Position numbers and translations under genes: made by a program. Positions 17,651 to 25,409 of a stretch of DNA of 42,916 nt are shown piece after piece; within the stretch, counting starts at the first letter, position 1; each line of letters opens with the position of its first letter. The notes below the pieces were generated by a model. It was not told where the DNA came from. It worked only from the letters and a program-made list of their open reading frames with translations, and searched no databases. Origin of the DNA: Rhodothermaceae bacterium (lineage in GTDB: Bacteria > Bacteroidota > Rhodothermia > Rhodothermales > JAHQVL01); the NCBI GenBank assembly GCA_019634345.1, contig JAHQVL010000077.1:1-42916 (forward strand), read 5' to 3'.

Positions 17651-17678
17651 TTGATCTCTCCAAAACGCTAGTTATATA
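17651..17678 (+). promoter_or_regulatory. Sigma-70-like promoter next to a start codon
   Basis: TTGATC (17651-17656) and TATATA (17673-17678) are separated by 16 bases. The expected transcription start, about 7 bases after the -10 box, falls on or next to the ATG at 17686. The class V aminotransferase-like gene may therefore be translated from a leaderless mRNA. Spacing and match are reasonable but not decisive. Confidence 0.45.
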
Positions 17679-17685
17679 GATTGAT

Positions 17686-18924
17686 ATGCATCGCATCGCC
17701 TCAGAAATAGAGATTCGTTCACATTTTCCCGCCCTTACTCGCACAATGAATGATCGACCCGTTGCTTACTTCGATGGTCCTGGTGGTACCCAGGTCCCTC
17801 GCGAAGTTGGAGAAGCAATGACGGAATATCTCTATCACCACAATGCCAATACGCATTGGGCATACCCTGCAAGTAAAGAAACGGACGAGGCACTGCTTGC
17901 CGCACGCGCTACCTTCGCAGATTTCCTCAACGCAAAACCAGAGGAAATAACCTTTGGGGCCAATATGACGACCCTCGTGTTTCACTTGGCTCGATCTATC
18001 GGGCGGCAACTAGAAGCAGGGGATGAAATTGTCATTACGGATCTTGATCATCACGCGAATATTGACCCGTGGCGCGCCCTAGAGGTGGAAAAGGGGATTA
18101 GAATCAAATCGGTCCGATTTGATACGGATACAGGTCAATTGGATTGGGCTCACCTTACCGACTTGCTCTCAAACAAGGTAAAGGTGCTGGCAATAGGCGG
18201 TGCATCCAATGCACTTGGTACAATCAATGATCTCAAACAGGCTACATCTCTTGCCCATCAAGTTGGTGCTTATGTCTTTGTAGATGCGGTACATTACGCC
18301 CCGCATAAATTGGTGGATGTCCAGGCTATTGGTTGTGATTTCCTGGCATGCTCTCCGTATAAATTTTATGGTCCCCATCTAGGCGTATTGTTCGGAAAAC
18401 ACGAACTGCTCGAACAACTCAGCGTACCAAAGTTACTTCCAGCTCCTAATCATAATGGGGAACGACTGGAAACGGGTACGCAAAATCACGAAGGCATCGT
18501 TGGGGCGGCGGCGGCCGTTAATTTTCTGGCCAATCTACACCCCGAGCCCTCTCTCGACCGGCGGCTTCGCCTTCAACTGGTGTTCGATACGTTACATCAG
18601 CGTGGGCATGAACTGATATCTCACTTGTGGGATTCCCTAAAAAACATGAATCACGTTACAGTCTATGGCCCCTCTCCAGAGATGCCGCGAACACCAACGG
18701 TCTCTTTTACAGTCGATGGGTTCTCATCTGAAGAAGTCACCCGACGGTTATCAAACGAAGCCATATTCACTTCGCATGGAGACTTTTATGCGACTACTGT
18801 TGTACATAAGTTAGGGTTGTCCGAAGAAGGCCTGGTTCGCACCGGTTGCGCGTGTTATACGACGCAAAATGAAGTAGACAGGCTGATAGAGGGTGTCAAA
18901 CACCTAAATCGCATAAGACCCTAA
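17686..18924 (+). CDS. Class V aminotransferase-fold protein, cysteine-desulfurase-like (TIGR01976 type)
   Basis: This 412-residue PLP enzyme of the SufS/Csd superfamily matches the subgroup annotated as cysteine desulfurase-like (VC1184 type). Signals are YFDGPGGTQVPREV, ANTHWAYPASKETD, FGANMTTLVFHLAR, DLDHHANIDPWR, the cofactor pair Asp200 and His203 in FVDAVHYAPH, and Lys226 in CSPYKFYGPHLGVL. The loop that carries the persulfide cysteine in SufS (GHHCAQP) is replaced by SHGDFYATT, so ordinary desulfurase chemistry is unlikely. Cysteines 388 and 390, in RTGCACYTT, align with the later RxSFYxYNT strand instead. The true reaction is unknown. It is transcribed divergently from the class I/II aminotransferase. 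Confidence 0.82.
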   Translation: MHRIASEIEIRSHFPALTRTMNDRPVAYFDGPGGTQVPREVGEAMTEYLYHHNANTHWAYPASKETDEALLAARATFADFLNAKPEEITFGANMTTLVFHLARSIGRQLEAGDEIVITDLDHHANIDPWRALEVEKGIRIKSVRFDTDTGQLDWAHLTDLLSNKVKVLAIGGASNALGTINDLKQATSLAHQVGAYVFVDAVHYAPHKLVDVQAIGCDFLACSPYKFYGPHLGVLFGKHELLEQLSVPKLLPAPNHNGERLETGTQNHEGIVGAAAAVNFLANLHPEPSLDRRLRLQLVFDTLHQRGHELISHLWDSLKNMNHVTVYGPSPEMPRTPTVSFTVDGFSSEEVTRRLSNEAIFTSHGDFYATTVVHKLGLSEEGLVRTGCACYTTQNEVDRLIEGVKHLNRIRP

Positions 18925-19129
18925 AAAACATAAGCTTAGACCCTGTAACAAAACCTATATATTTAAGGCGCACAAATCACTCAAAAACAAAGACTTACAA
19001 CCAAGACAATCGATCCTAACGGCTTTCTTTATCGGAGGCCCTATAAGTACCCGATTTAAGCCTTTAGAACGCGCCTTTTTCTTAATCGTTTATTCAAATT
19101 AAAGCATTGAATTTTACCTGAAAGGTAGC

Positions 19130-20263
19130 ATGAGAAAAACATCCCTTCTTCGCTTTCTTTTGTTGAGCTTTGTCATCTTCCCAGTGTGGTCCTGCCAGGG
19201 ACAAGAGAGTGTGCCGGAGGTACAGGCGACAAAACCAGATGCAGAATCTTTTGGTAGACTGGTTCATGAACTCTCAGGAAAACCAGGTTACTTCGACACC
19301 GACAACCTGATCTCAAATGAGTCGTCCTATCTCCACGTTATTCCTCAATTGGAATCACTCGACATCCGAGGTGGTGCTTATCTGGGCGTAGGTCCTGATC
19401 AGAATTTTTCGTATATCGCTCACATCAAACCAAGTGTTGCATTTATTGTCGATATCCGAAGAGACAACATGCTTACCCATCTGTTATACAAAGCACTCTT
19501 TGAGTTATCAGATAACCGGCTTGATTTTCTCGGACACCTCTTCGCCAGGCAACTAGATGAATCCCTGGCTTCAAAATCAACAGAGTGGGATGTTGAGCAG
19601 TTGATGAATGCAATTGAAAAAGCCCCTCTACTTGAGAAACAACAAACTGCGCTGCATCAGAAAATCAAAGAAAAAGTAATTTCTTTCGGTGTCGATGTAT
19701 CAGAAAAAGACCTGGCTACTATTCATCGATTCCACAACGAGTTCATCACTCAAGGACCGGATTTACGATTTACAAGCCACAATAGAAGTCCTCGAGCCTA
19801 TTACCCTACTTACGAACAGCTGATGAGCGAGGAAGACATCCACGGAGAATCAGCCAGCTACCTGAGTAACGAAAATCTCTTTCAATTCCTCAAACAACTC
19901 CATGAGTCGGATAAAATAATCCCATTGATGGGTAACTTTGCGGCACCTGAAGCCATACCAGCAATCGGCGCTTACCTTAAGAAAAGAGGGGAGAGGGTCA
20001 CTAGTTTCTACACCTCAAACGTTGAGTATTACCTCATGTATCAGGGCCTTTACCCGGCCTATCTTGAGAACCTAAAGCAATTGCCTCTCGCAGAGAACAG
20101 CGTAATTATTCGAAGCTACTTCAATCGTTTTCGGTCTACGCACCCACTCACTGTTCCCGGGTACGCAAGCACTCAATTGCTACAGTACATGGAAACGATG
20201 ATTGCTCACCCAAATGCGTCTTACTCAGACTTGATCTTTGAACACTTTGTCCCTAGAGAATAA
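19130..20263 (+). CDS. Conserved lipoprotein of unknown function
   Basis: This 377-residue protein has a lipoprotein-type signal, with Cys22 after PVWS. A block at 86-110 begins GVGPDQNFSYIA and ends AFIVDIR. It reads like the glycine loop and second-strand acid of a Rossmann-type methyltransferase, but I do not see the rest of that fold clearly. Other conserved-looking segments are THLLYKALFELSDNR, LMGNFAAPEAI and SFYTSNVEYYL. The overall sequence resembles the LIC_10091-like conserved group; that assignment is from memory and unverified. The gene stands alone behind a 205-base AT-rich gap with an AAAGG-like ribosome site, and ends at a hairpin. Predicted location is the periplasmic face of a membrane. 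Confidence 0.6.
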   Translation: MRKTSLLRFLLLSFVIFPVWSCQGQESVPEVQATKPDAESFGRLVHELSGKPGYFDTDNLISNESSYLHVIPQLESLDIRGGAYLGVGPDQNFSYIAHIKPSVAFIVDIRRDNMLTHLLYKALFELSDNRLDFLGHLFARQLDESLASKSTEWDVEQLMNAIEKAPLLEKQQTALHQKIKEKVISFGVDVSEKDLATIHRFHNEFITQGPDLRFTSHNRSPRAYYPTYEQLMSEEDIHGESASYLSNENLFQFLKQLHESDKIIPLMGNFAAPEAIPAIGAYLKKRGERVTSFYTSNVEYYLMYQGLYPAYLENLKQLPLAENSVIIRSYFNRFRSTHPLTVPGYASTQLLQYMETMIAHPNASYSDLIFEHFVPRE

Positions 20264-20264
20264 G

Positions 20265-20287
20265 GCTCAAATAATGCTTATTTGAGC
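20265..20287 (+). terminator. Perfect palindrome after the lipoprotein stop codon
   Basis: The arms GCTCAAATA (20265-20273) and TATTTGAGC (20279-20287) pair perfectly around a 5-base loop, beginning one base after the stop codon. The run that follows is TGTTTCGCG, so there is no proper T-tract. It is followed at once by heptamer-type repeats, the same arrangement seen at 25931 and 42671. Confidence 0.55.
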
Positions 20288-20288
20288 T

Positions 20289-20363
20289 GTTTCGCGCTCC
20301 GTGTTTCGCGTTTGTTTCTGCTTTTCACGAAGCAAACTCGCAACCAACTCGCAACCCGGAACC
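20289..20363. repeat. Degenerate heptamer repeat, partly inverted
   Basis: GTTTCGC (20289-20295), GCTCCGT (20296-20302), GTTTCGC (20303-20309) and GTTTGTT (20310-20316) run in 7-base steps. The right side (about 20330-20363) carries complementary heptamers such as CGCAACC and CGGAACC. The two sides can pair imperfectly through GCGTTTGTTTC and GAAGCAAACTCGC. It lies between convergent genes. Confidence 0.6.
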
Positions 20364-20394
20364 AAAAAGAGGAATCCAATGGATTCCTCTTTTT
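20364..20394. terminator. Strong bidirectional terminator
   Basis: This is a perfect inverted repeat with 14-base arms (20364-20377 and 20381-20394) and a 3-base loop. The arms are AAAAAGAGGAATCC and its complement. It lies 3 bases beyond the stop of the MaoC gene on the minus strand and also serves the plus-strand lipoprotein gene. Confidence 0.93.
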
Positions 20395-20397
20395 GTC

Positions 20398-20823
20398 TTA
20401 AGATTCAGGCGGAACTATGATGGCTTCGCCGCCCATGGCCATTTTGCCTCCGCAGTACACGTAGGTCCGCACTTTGATGTGCTTTCGCTTTTCAATCTTC
20501 TCGACCACCTTCACTTCCACAGTAATCTCACTTTCGACAGGTACTGGACGCACAAATTTTGATGAAATAGAAACTGCAACACTGCCATATCCAGGAAAGT
20601 CCTTACCTAAAACCTTTGAAACGACGGCCAACAAAAAAACACCGTGGACGATAGGGCTATCGAACTGGGTATGTTCGCTTACATATTCTGGGTTAACATG
20701 GATGGGGTTGTCATCACCCGATACTTCAGCAAACGTCAGCACTTCCTCTTGCGACAAGAAGCGATTGAACGTATAAGAATCACCGACTTCAAGCGTTTCG
20801 TAGGTGTGTTCAGACTTTATCAT
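20398..20823 (-). CDS. MaoC-like (R)-specific enoyl-CoA hydratase
   Basis: This 141-residue protein has a single hotdog fold. It carries the hydratase-2 motif SGDDNPIHVNPEYV, with the catalytic pair Asp37 and His42, followed by SPIVHGVFLLAVVSKVLG. It should hydrate trans-2-enoyl-CoA to (R)-3-hydroxyacyl-CoA, as PhaJ does, linking beta-oxidation to polyhydroxyalkanoate or fatty-acid metabolism. Length is normal for the single-domain type. Other MaoC-domain proteins act on different acyl-CoAs, so the chain length is open. No PHA synthase gene is nearby. The Wzi-like gene lies upstream on the same strand, 35 bases away, and the two may be cotranscribed. Confidence 0.88.
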   Translation of the reverse strand: MIKSEHTYETLEVGDSYTFNRFLSQEEVLTFAEVSGDDNPIHVNPEYVSEHTQFDSPIVHGVFLLAVVSKVLGKDFPGYGSVAVSISSKFVRPVPVESEITVEVKVVEKIEKRKHIKVRTYVYCGGKMAMGGEAIIVPPES

Positions 20824-20858
20824 GATATCGATATTACTTAGGTGTTTACGGTGTATTA

Positions 20859-22304
20859 TTAAAATGCCCCAACTCGGCGAATGCCCAGGGTTAATCCCAG
20901 GTTGCTCTCTGGCCCTAATTCAGTATCTCCCCAATCATAGCCAATTCTTGCGAAAGCATCTAGTTGAATCTCAGGGAATATAGTTGAAGATCCCTCAAAA
21001 AGGAATGCATATCTGTGAACAGGAGCATCAAAACGAGCATTTTCAGTACGCACAAAAGTGTCTGACGCCAATACAGAGTGGGCTCCATAATTTCTAGAGT
21101 AGGTCAAAAACAGTTTGAAGTCTACTACATCGGGTATTTCACCTTCAATGCCCAGGTGGTGCGCTAGAAGGATGTTATTAATATTCCCTTCAAAGCCATC
21201 TGCAGTCAAAATCAGCGGTATCCCAATCGTTCTTCCCCTGTGTGTCCACCCACTTTCATAGATAAAATGGTTATAATAATTGTCCGTCCCTCTGGGCTCA
21301 CCAATCCCTTTTTTCGAACTCTGCCTCTTTGTATTCACATGCTCCCATAGAAGAGCATGAATCAACCCCTCGTTTTTAAAATCAAAACCCAACCCCCAAA
21401 GGCCATCCCAGCCATTCCTGAAGGCAAGGGAAACCGTATCCTCTAAATAGAATTGCCGATATGCCTGTATATTTACGGAAGGGAAGGAGAATCTCAAGCT
21501 AAAATCATACGCTCCCAGAGAATTCCCAAGCACGTTTGTTCTTTCTCCATTAATCACCGCGTCATCGGCCGCGCCTTGGATGAAGAAAACTCGGAGGAAA
21601 TCACTGAAACTGGATGGCAGTCGGTCGCCACGATTCTCCCTAACGGGGATGCCTCCCCACATGGTATAATGCAAGATTCCTGCACGTGCGTGAACCGGCC
21701 AATTCGGCATTCCGAGGCGCAAATATAGATGTTTTTCGTGCAAAAAGGCCTCATTGACTACACGGTCACCTTCAATCCATCCGTGGCCCAGATACCCCCG
21801 AACCCCTAGAAATTCACCCGTTCCAGGGACCGTCACAAAGTCCGGCCAAGAAATACTGATCTGAGTTATGGGTGCTGCATTCCGGGTCAAGAGCATGGAC
21901 CCTAACGACAGCGACTCATGAACTTCGCCCGTTGTGCGTTCTTTTTTCCCCGCCATGAACTCAAAAATCCCCCAGCGTAATTGTGCATAATATTGCTGGA
22001 AGAAAACGGTGCCTTGCTCTCCTGTTCGGCCCACCCAATCTACACCTAGCTGGTAGGAGACATTCTCACCCAACATGCCGGGATATTGGGTACTAAATCG
22101 TAGAATTCCGTTTGGGGAAGCCGGATCAATAATGCCAAATTGATTTGCGGCGGACCAAAAGGGGAGGGTATCTTCTGTTGCGCCGGCAAAAAAAAGATCT
22201 GTCTGGTAGTTCACTTGCTGCCTTTGTGCGTATATATCCAATGCACTTGGATACAGAGCAACCACCATGAATACCAGTCCAAGACAAACCTTCCGTAGGA
22301 ACAT
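20859..22304 (-). CDS. Capsule assembly Wzi-family outer-membrane protein
   Basis: This 481-residue outer-membrane barrel has a signal peptide (1-26, ending near YAQ). It shows the Wzi-family pattern: an N-terminal QTDLFFAGATEDTLPFWSAANQFG, then VFFQQYYAQLRWGIFEFMAGKKE, SWPDFVTVPGTGEFLGVRGYLGHGW, LHEKHLYLRLG and FHYEGWTH-like segments, with alternating strands to the C-terminus. In capsulated enterics Wzi is a lectin that anchors group 1 capsule to the cell surface. In Bacteroidota-like bacteria the family is widespread without a capsule locus, and no other capsule genes are present here. It may bind an exported polysaccharide. The start is the ATG at 22302-22304, divergent from the membrane-protein operon that follows. 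Confidence 0.82.
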   Translation of the reverse strand: MFLRKVCLGLVFMVVALYPSALDIYAQRQQVNYQTDLFFAGATEDTLPFWSAANQFGIIDPASPNGILRFSTQYPGMLGENVSYQLGVDWVGRTGEQGTVFFQQYYAQLRWGIFEFMAGKKERTTGEVHESLSLGSMLLTRNAAPITQISISWPDFVTVPGTGEFLGVRGYLGHGWIEGDRVVNEAFLHEKHLYLRLGMPNWPVHARAGILHYTMWGGIPVRENRGDRLPSSFSDFLRVFFIQGAADDAVINGERTNVLGNSLGAYDFSLRFSFPSVNIQAYRQFYLEDTVSLAFRNGWDGLWGLGFDFKNEGLIHALLWEHVNTKRQSSKKGIGEPRGTDNYYNHFIYESGWTHRGRTIGIPLILTADGFEGNINNILLAHHLGIEGEIPDVVDFKLFLTYSRNYGAHSVLASDTFVRTENARFDAPVHRYAFLFEGSSTIFPEIQLDAFARIGYDWGDTELGPESNLGLTLGIRRVGAF

Positions 22305-22352
22305 AAACCTGATGAATTAATCCCAAGGGACTTGCTGAACGTACATGGCTAC

Positions 22353-23330
22353 ATGAAGTTCAAAAATTTTATACATAGCATCCCTAAAGAACGCCGAAAA
22401 GCGATTGCAAAATGGACACATCGCGTCTTGCTCGCAGGTGTTTTCACGTATTTAATTTTTCAGCTGACTTCGCTCGACTGGGGCGAAGCGCTCCGGGAGA
22501 TCCCGACCAACCCGCTCTTCTATCTCATATTTGTAGGGATCTACTTTGGCTTGCCCGTCGCAGAATCTCTGATTTACCGCATCCTATGGAAGGCCCCGTT
22601 CAAGAAAATATTCCCTGAGCTTCTAAAAAAAAGGGTCTACAACAAGGACGTCTTAAATTATTCGGGTGAAGCCCATCTGTATGCCTGGGCGCGGCAAAAC
22701 ATCGACAGCACAGACAAACAACTCTTGTTAGACATGAAAGACAACACGATTATTTCGTCGTTGACTTCCATGACATTGGCTTTCTCGCTACTTACCCTAT
22801 TTTTGTTTACAGGATTTCTACCTTTTGACGCCTTATTTGAAGGGGTGAATCAGAATTGGATTATAGGCGGGGTATTATGCGCTATTTTATTGGTGTTGCT
22901 TGCCCTGCGGTTTAGACGGTCTGTTATTTCTATTTCGGGCCCCACCGCAGCCGCACTTTTTGGGATTCATATAAGCCGGCTGCTTATTGTTATGGGCCTC
23001 CAGGTTTTGCAATGGATGGTAGGCATGCCCGAAACTGCATTACAGATCTGGTTTGTGTACCTGTCTTTACAAATTGTTGCAAACCAGATTCCTCTTATAC
23101 CGTCAAAAGACGTGCTGGTGCTCGCGGTAAGCAAAGATTTGTCACAACAACTGCAGGTCTCAGAAGCGGCCATTGTAAGCATGTTTGGCATCAATGTCTT
23201 ACTCGACAAGCTAGTAAATGTGATACTTTTTACGTATTTATCTAGCCGCAAGAAACCGACCAATGAACAGCCATCATCTGATTCATGGAACAAGGAAAAC
23301 ACCCTTATAAAAAATCCATCCGAGCTATAG
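22353..23330 (+). CDS. Multi-pass membrane protein, LPG-synthase TM-like
   Basis: This 325-residue inner-membrane protein has about eight hydrophobic helices (for example VLLAGVFTYLIFQL, LIFVGIYFGLPVAE, WIIGGVLCAILLVLLALRF). A central soluble loop contains YNKDVLNYSGEAHLYAWAR. The overall pattern and the terminal IPLIPSKDVLVLAVSK segment recall the lysylphosphatidylglycerol synthase transmembrane/UPF0104 group, which flips or modifies lipids. The similarity is moderate. The open frame extends back to a TTG at 22332; I chose the ATG at 22353, which gives a typical basic start MKFKNFIHSIPKERRK. It is the first gene of a tight plus-strand run to 25925 and overlaps the next gene by 46 bases. Confidence 0.6.
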   Translation: MKFKNFIHSIPKERRKAIAKWTHRVLLAGVFTYLIFQLTSLDWGEALREIPTNPLFYLIFVGIYFGLPVAESLIYRILWKAPFKKIFPELLKKRVYNKDVLNYSGEAHLYAWARQNIDSTDKQLLLDMKDNTIISSLTSMTLAFSLLTLFLFTGFLPFDALFEGVNQNWIIGGVLCAILLVLLALRFRRSVISISGPTAAALFGIHISRLLIVMGLQVLQWMVGMPETALQIWFVYLSLQIVANQIPLIPSKDVLVLAVSKDLSQQLQVSEAAIVSMFGINVLLDKLVNVILFTYLSSRKKPTNEQPSSDSWNKENTLIKNPSEL

Positions 23331-23770
23331 GCATCACGTTCCTCGTCTACGCTCTTTTGGTTGCCACTCATCTTGGTGAGTTTTGGCCGTTTAGCATATA
23401 CCCCATGTTCTCTCAAGCGGGCAATCCTTGGAGCCGGGCGATTGTATTGGACGTAACCGAGACAGCCCCTAATCTTTCCTGGGACTCCGTTAACGAATCC
23501 AATCTTCCAGGTACGGCAGTAGCAGTACCCGATTACGGTGTGGACCCAATCGACCTTGCGAACTTCGTCTCTAAAACAGAGAAATGGGATCAAGACCGAG
23601 TCAGCGGACTCCGCAGCATGTTCAGAGCCGATGAGTTGGAAGGCCGAAGCTTGCTGGTTATGCGGGCTCGAGGCGAAATGAATGAACAAGACTCCGTTCG
23701 GGTCTACTTCGAACCCTATATCGTGCTAAACAATACGGGCGCTGTGCTCAACCCGGAATTACCCAGATAA
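23285..23770 (+). CDS. Small membrane protein with FWPFSIYPMFS motif
   Basis: This 161-residue protein has one N-terminal helix (about 14-30), then HLGEFWPFSIYPMFSQAGNPW, and a polar domain of about 110 residues with no motif I can name. The FWPFSIYPMFS segment looks conserved, and I associate it with small proteins encoded beside HTTM-type membrane proteins. That pairing holds here, since the HTTM-like gene starts 15 bases later. The gene starts inside the preceding coding region (46-base overlap), a strong sign of translational coupling. The polar part probably faces the periplasm. Function is unknown. Both its reading frame and its position in the operon support it being real. Confidence 0.72.
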   Translation: MEQGKHPYKKSIRAIGITFLVYALLVATHLGEFWPFSIYPMFSQAGNPWSRAIVLDVTETAPNLSWDSVNESNLPGTAVAVPDYGVDPIDLANFVSKTEKWDQDRVSGLRSMFRADELEGRSLLVMRARGEMNEQDSVRVYFEPYIVLNNTGAVLNPELPR

Positions 23771-23785
23771 AACCTACCAACCATC

Positions 23786-24697
23786 GTGTCTTTATTATCG
23801 ACCCTCAGCCGCGAACTCTTTGACTATGAGCGGGAAGAAACGACCGGCGAAATCATTTTCTTTAAGCTCTTTGAGCTTTTTGTGGCCTACTGCACTATTC
23901 AGTATGCGTGGGCATGGGGTTTTTATATCTTGCGCCTCAGCGATGTCGTCCTCGAACTTGGGGTTGCTATATATATAGACGCCAATTTGTTTTTCGGTAA
24001 TGGACTTGCCATGGTTGTGGCCGGCATAATAACCGTTTGCGTCCTGCTTGGCTTCTTTAGAATATCCAAATGGGGTTATGTTATCGCCATGCTCCTCCTG
24101 CACTTGCAGTTTGCCATCCGGTTCACACAAGGTGAGATTCCCCATAGTTCGAATGTAATCGGCATGACCCTCATGGGGCTTGCACTCGGCGTTTTCATGT
24201 TTAATGATGCAAAATACCGCCGGCGTTTCACGATGGGCTTCACCTACTTTTTTGTAGGACTGGGCTATTTTATGGCAGCCATCTGCAAGCTCATTGGAAC
24301 GGGGATTTTCTGGTCAAACGGTAAACATCTCTGGATCTGGATTCACGAAAAAGCGATTGATGCGTTTGCCTACACGGGGATTCTGGATTACAATATCCTG
24401 CAAGAAGTATCGCTGAGCAGTGCCTTTTTTGCTACCACTATTTTGACCATCGGCCTGCTTTCAGAGTTTTTTGCCTGGGCCATGTGGTGGAGAAAATTCA
24501 GAACGGTTATTATCCTAGCTGTACTCGGGTTACACATGGGCATTTATCTCGTCATGAATATTATGTTCTGGCAAACCTTCTTTGAATTGATTCTGCTTGC
24601 ATTCCCCTTTGCCGTTTGGATTGATAAAGCGCTGGATGCGTACGCCACCTCCCAAACGAAAAACCGGATCAACCAGATTGGGCTCCGTTTCGCATAA
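23786..24697 (+). CDS. HTTM-like multi-pass membrane protein
   Basis: This 303-residue inner-membrane protein has about seven to eight helices. The segments FFVGLGYFMAAICKLIGTGIFW and GLHMGIYLVMNIMFWQTFFELI match the style of the HTTM (horizontally transferred transmembrane) domain, related to the membrane part of vitamin K-dependent gamma-carboxylase. I see no carboxylase lumenal domain, so a carboxylase reaction is not implied. It begins with GTG at 23786-23788, 15 bases after the small FWPFSIYPMFS protein. A TMEM175-like gene follows after 12 bases, so all these appear to be one operon. Substrate and role are unknown. Confidence 0.62.
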   Translation: MSLLSTLSRELFDYEREETTGEIIFFKLFELFVAYCTIQYAWAWGFYILRLSDVVLELGVAIYIDANLFFGNGLAMVVAGIITVCVLLGFFRISKWGYVIAMLLLHLQFAIRFTQGEIPHSSNVIGMTLMGLALGVFMFNDAKYRRRFTMGFTYFFVGLGYFMAAICKLIGTGIFWSNGKHLWIWIHEKAIDAFAYTGILDYNILQEVSLSSAFFATTILTIGLLSEFFAWAMWWRKFRTVIILAVLGLHMGIYLVMNIMFWQTFFELILLAFPFAVWIDKALDAYATSQTKNRINQIGLRFA

Positions 24698-24709
24698 CAT
24701 CTTCCTATA

Positions 24710-25396
24710 ATGTTTAAGAAAAAAGAAGGCCACGAATCCTCAAGGCTTGAAGCATTCAGTGATGCCGTATTCGCATTCTCAGCTACTCTGCTGGTCGTTT
24801 CCCTGGAAGTACCCGATACTTTTCCTGAGTTAGTCTCTGAACTCAAAGGATTCATTGCTTTCGGAATACGCTTCGGTGTTCTAGTCGCACTTTGGACCGT
24901 ACACAATGCCTTTTTTAAGCGATATCCCATTGCAGATAAATCAATCACATTCCTAAATGCCCTCTTTCTGTTCGTCATTCTTTTTTACGTGTACCCTCTT
25001 AAATTCATGACAGAAAGCATTGTCGCACCTCTTATTGGCGATTCGGCAAATCTAGGCATGAAAAGCGTGGACGACCTGGCCCTTTTATTTATCCTTTATA
25101 GCCTGGGCTTTGTTGCTGTATTTGGCTCTGTGGCGTTGATGTATTTACACGTTTCGCGTACAAGCTCCTCTCTTTCTCTCTCTCCACTCCAAAGCCACGA
25201 AGCAGGATATTTTGCGCGGCACTATGGGATTTTTGCCGGAGTAGGGATTATTTCTATCCTGTTTGCCTTTTTCAATGTTGGCGTTATCATTGGCTTTCCA
25301 GGGTACATTTATGCATTATTAGGACCGCTCTGCTATTGGCATGGGCACCGATCCGAAAAGAAATCAAAAATACTCAGAGCACAAGAAATAGCTTAA
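24710..25396 (+). CDS. TMEM175-like (DUF1211) membrane protein, putative potassium channel
   Basis: This 228-residue protein has the family signature RLEAFSDAVFAFSATLLVVS, including the R-x3-FSD motif (Arg12, Phe16-Ser17-Asp18) at the start of the first helix. Five or six hydrophobic helices follow. Bacterial TMEM175 homologues are tetrameric potassium-permeable channels, so a potassium leak channel of the inner membrane is the natural prediction. Length is normal. It starts 12 bases after the HTTM-like stop and 13 bases before the NTF2-like gene, in the same operon. Start ATG at 24710. Confidence 0.84.
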   Translation: MFKKKEGHESSRLEAFSDAVFAFSATLLVVSLEVPDTFPELVSELKGFIAFGIRFGVLVALWTVHNAFFKRYPIADKSITFLNALFLFVILFYVYPLKFMTESIVAPLIGDSANLGMKSVDDLALLFILYSLGFVAVFGSVALMYLHVSRTSSSLSLSPLQSHEAGYFARHYGIFAGVGIISILFAFFNVGVIIGFPGYIYALLGPLCYWHGHRSEKKSKILRAQEIA

Positions 25397-25409
25397 AACA
25401 CGCATCCCT

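Noticed and set aside
17686-18924. Ordinary SufS/Csd cysteine desulfurase
   Set aside because: The active-site Cys loop is missing; the family is desulfurase-like only.
18925-19129. Small RNA or small gene in the 205-base gap
   Set aside because: It is AT-rich with no clear hairpin, T-run or supported reading frame.
20859-22304. Capsule gene cluster
   Set aside because: Only a Wzi-like barrel is present; there are no capsule export or polymerase genes around it.
22332-22352. Upstream TTG start for the first membrane-operon gene
   Set aside because: The ATG at 22353 gives a more typical N-terminus; there is no ribosome site for the TTG.
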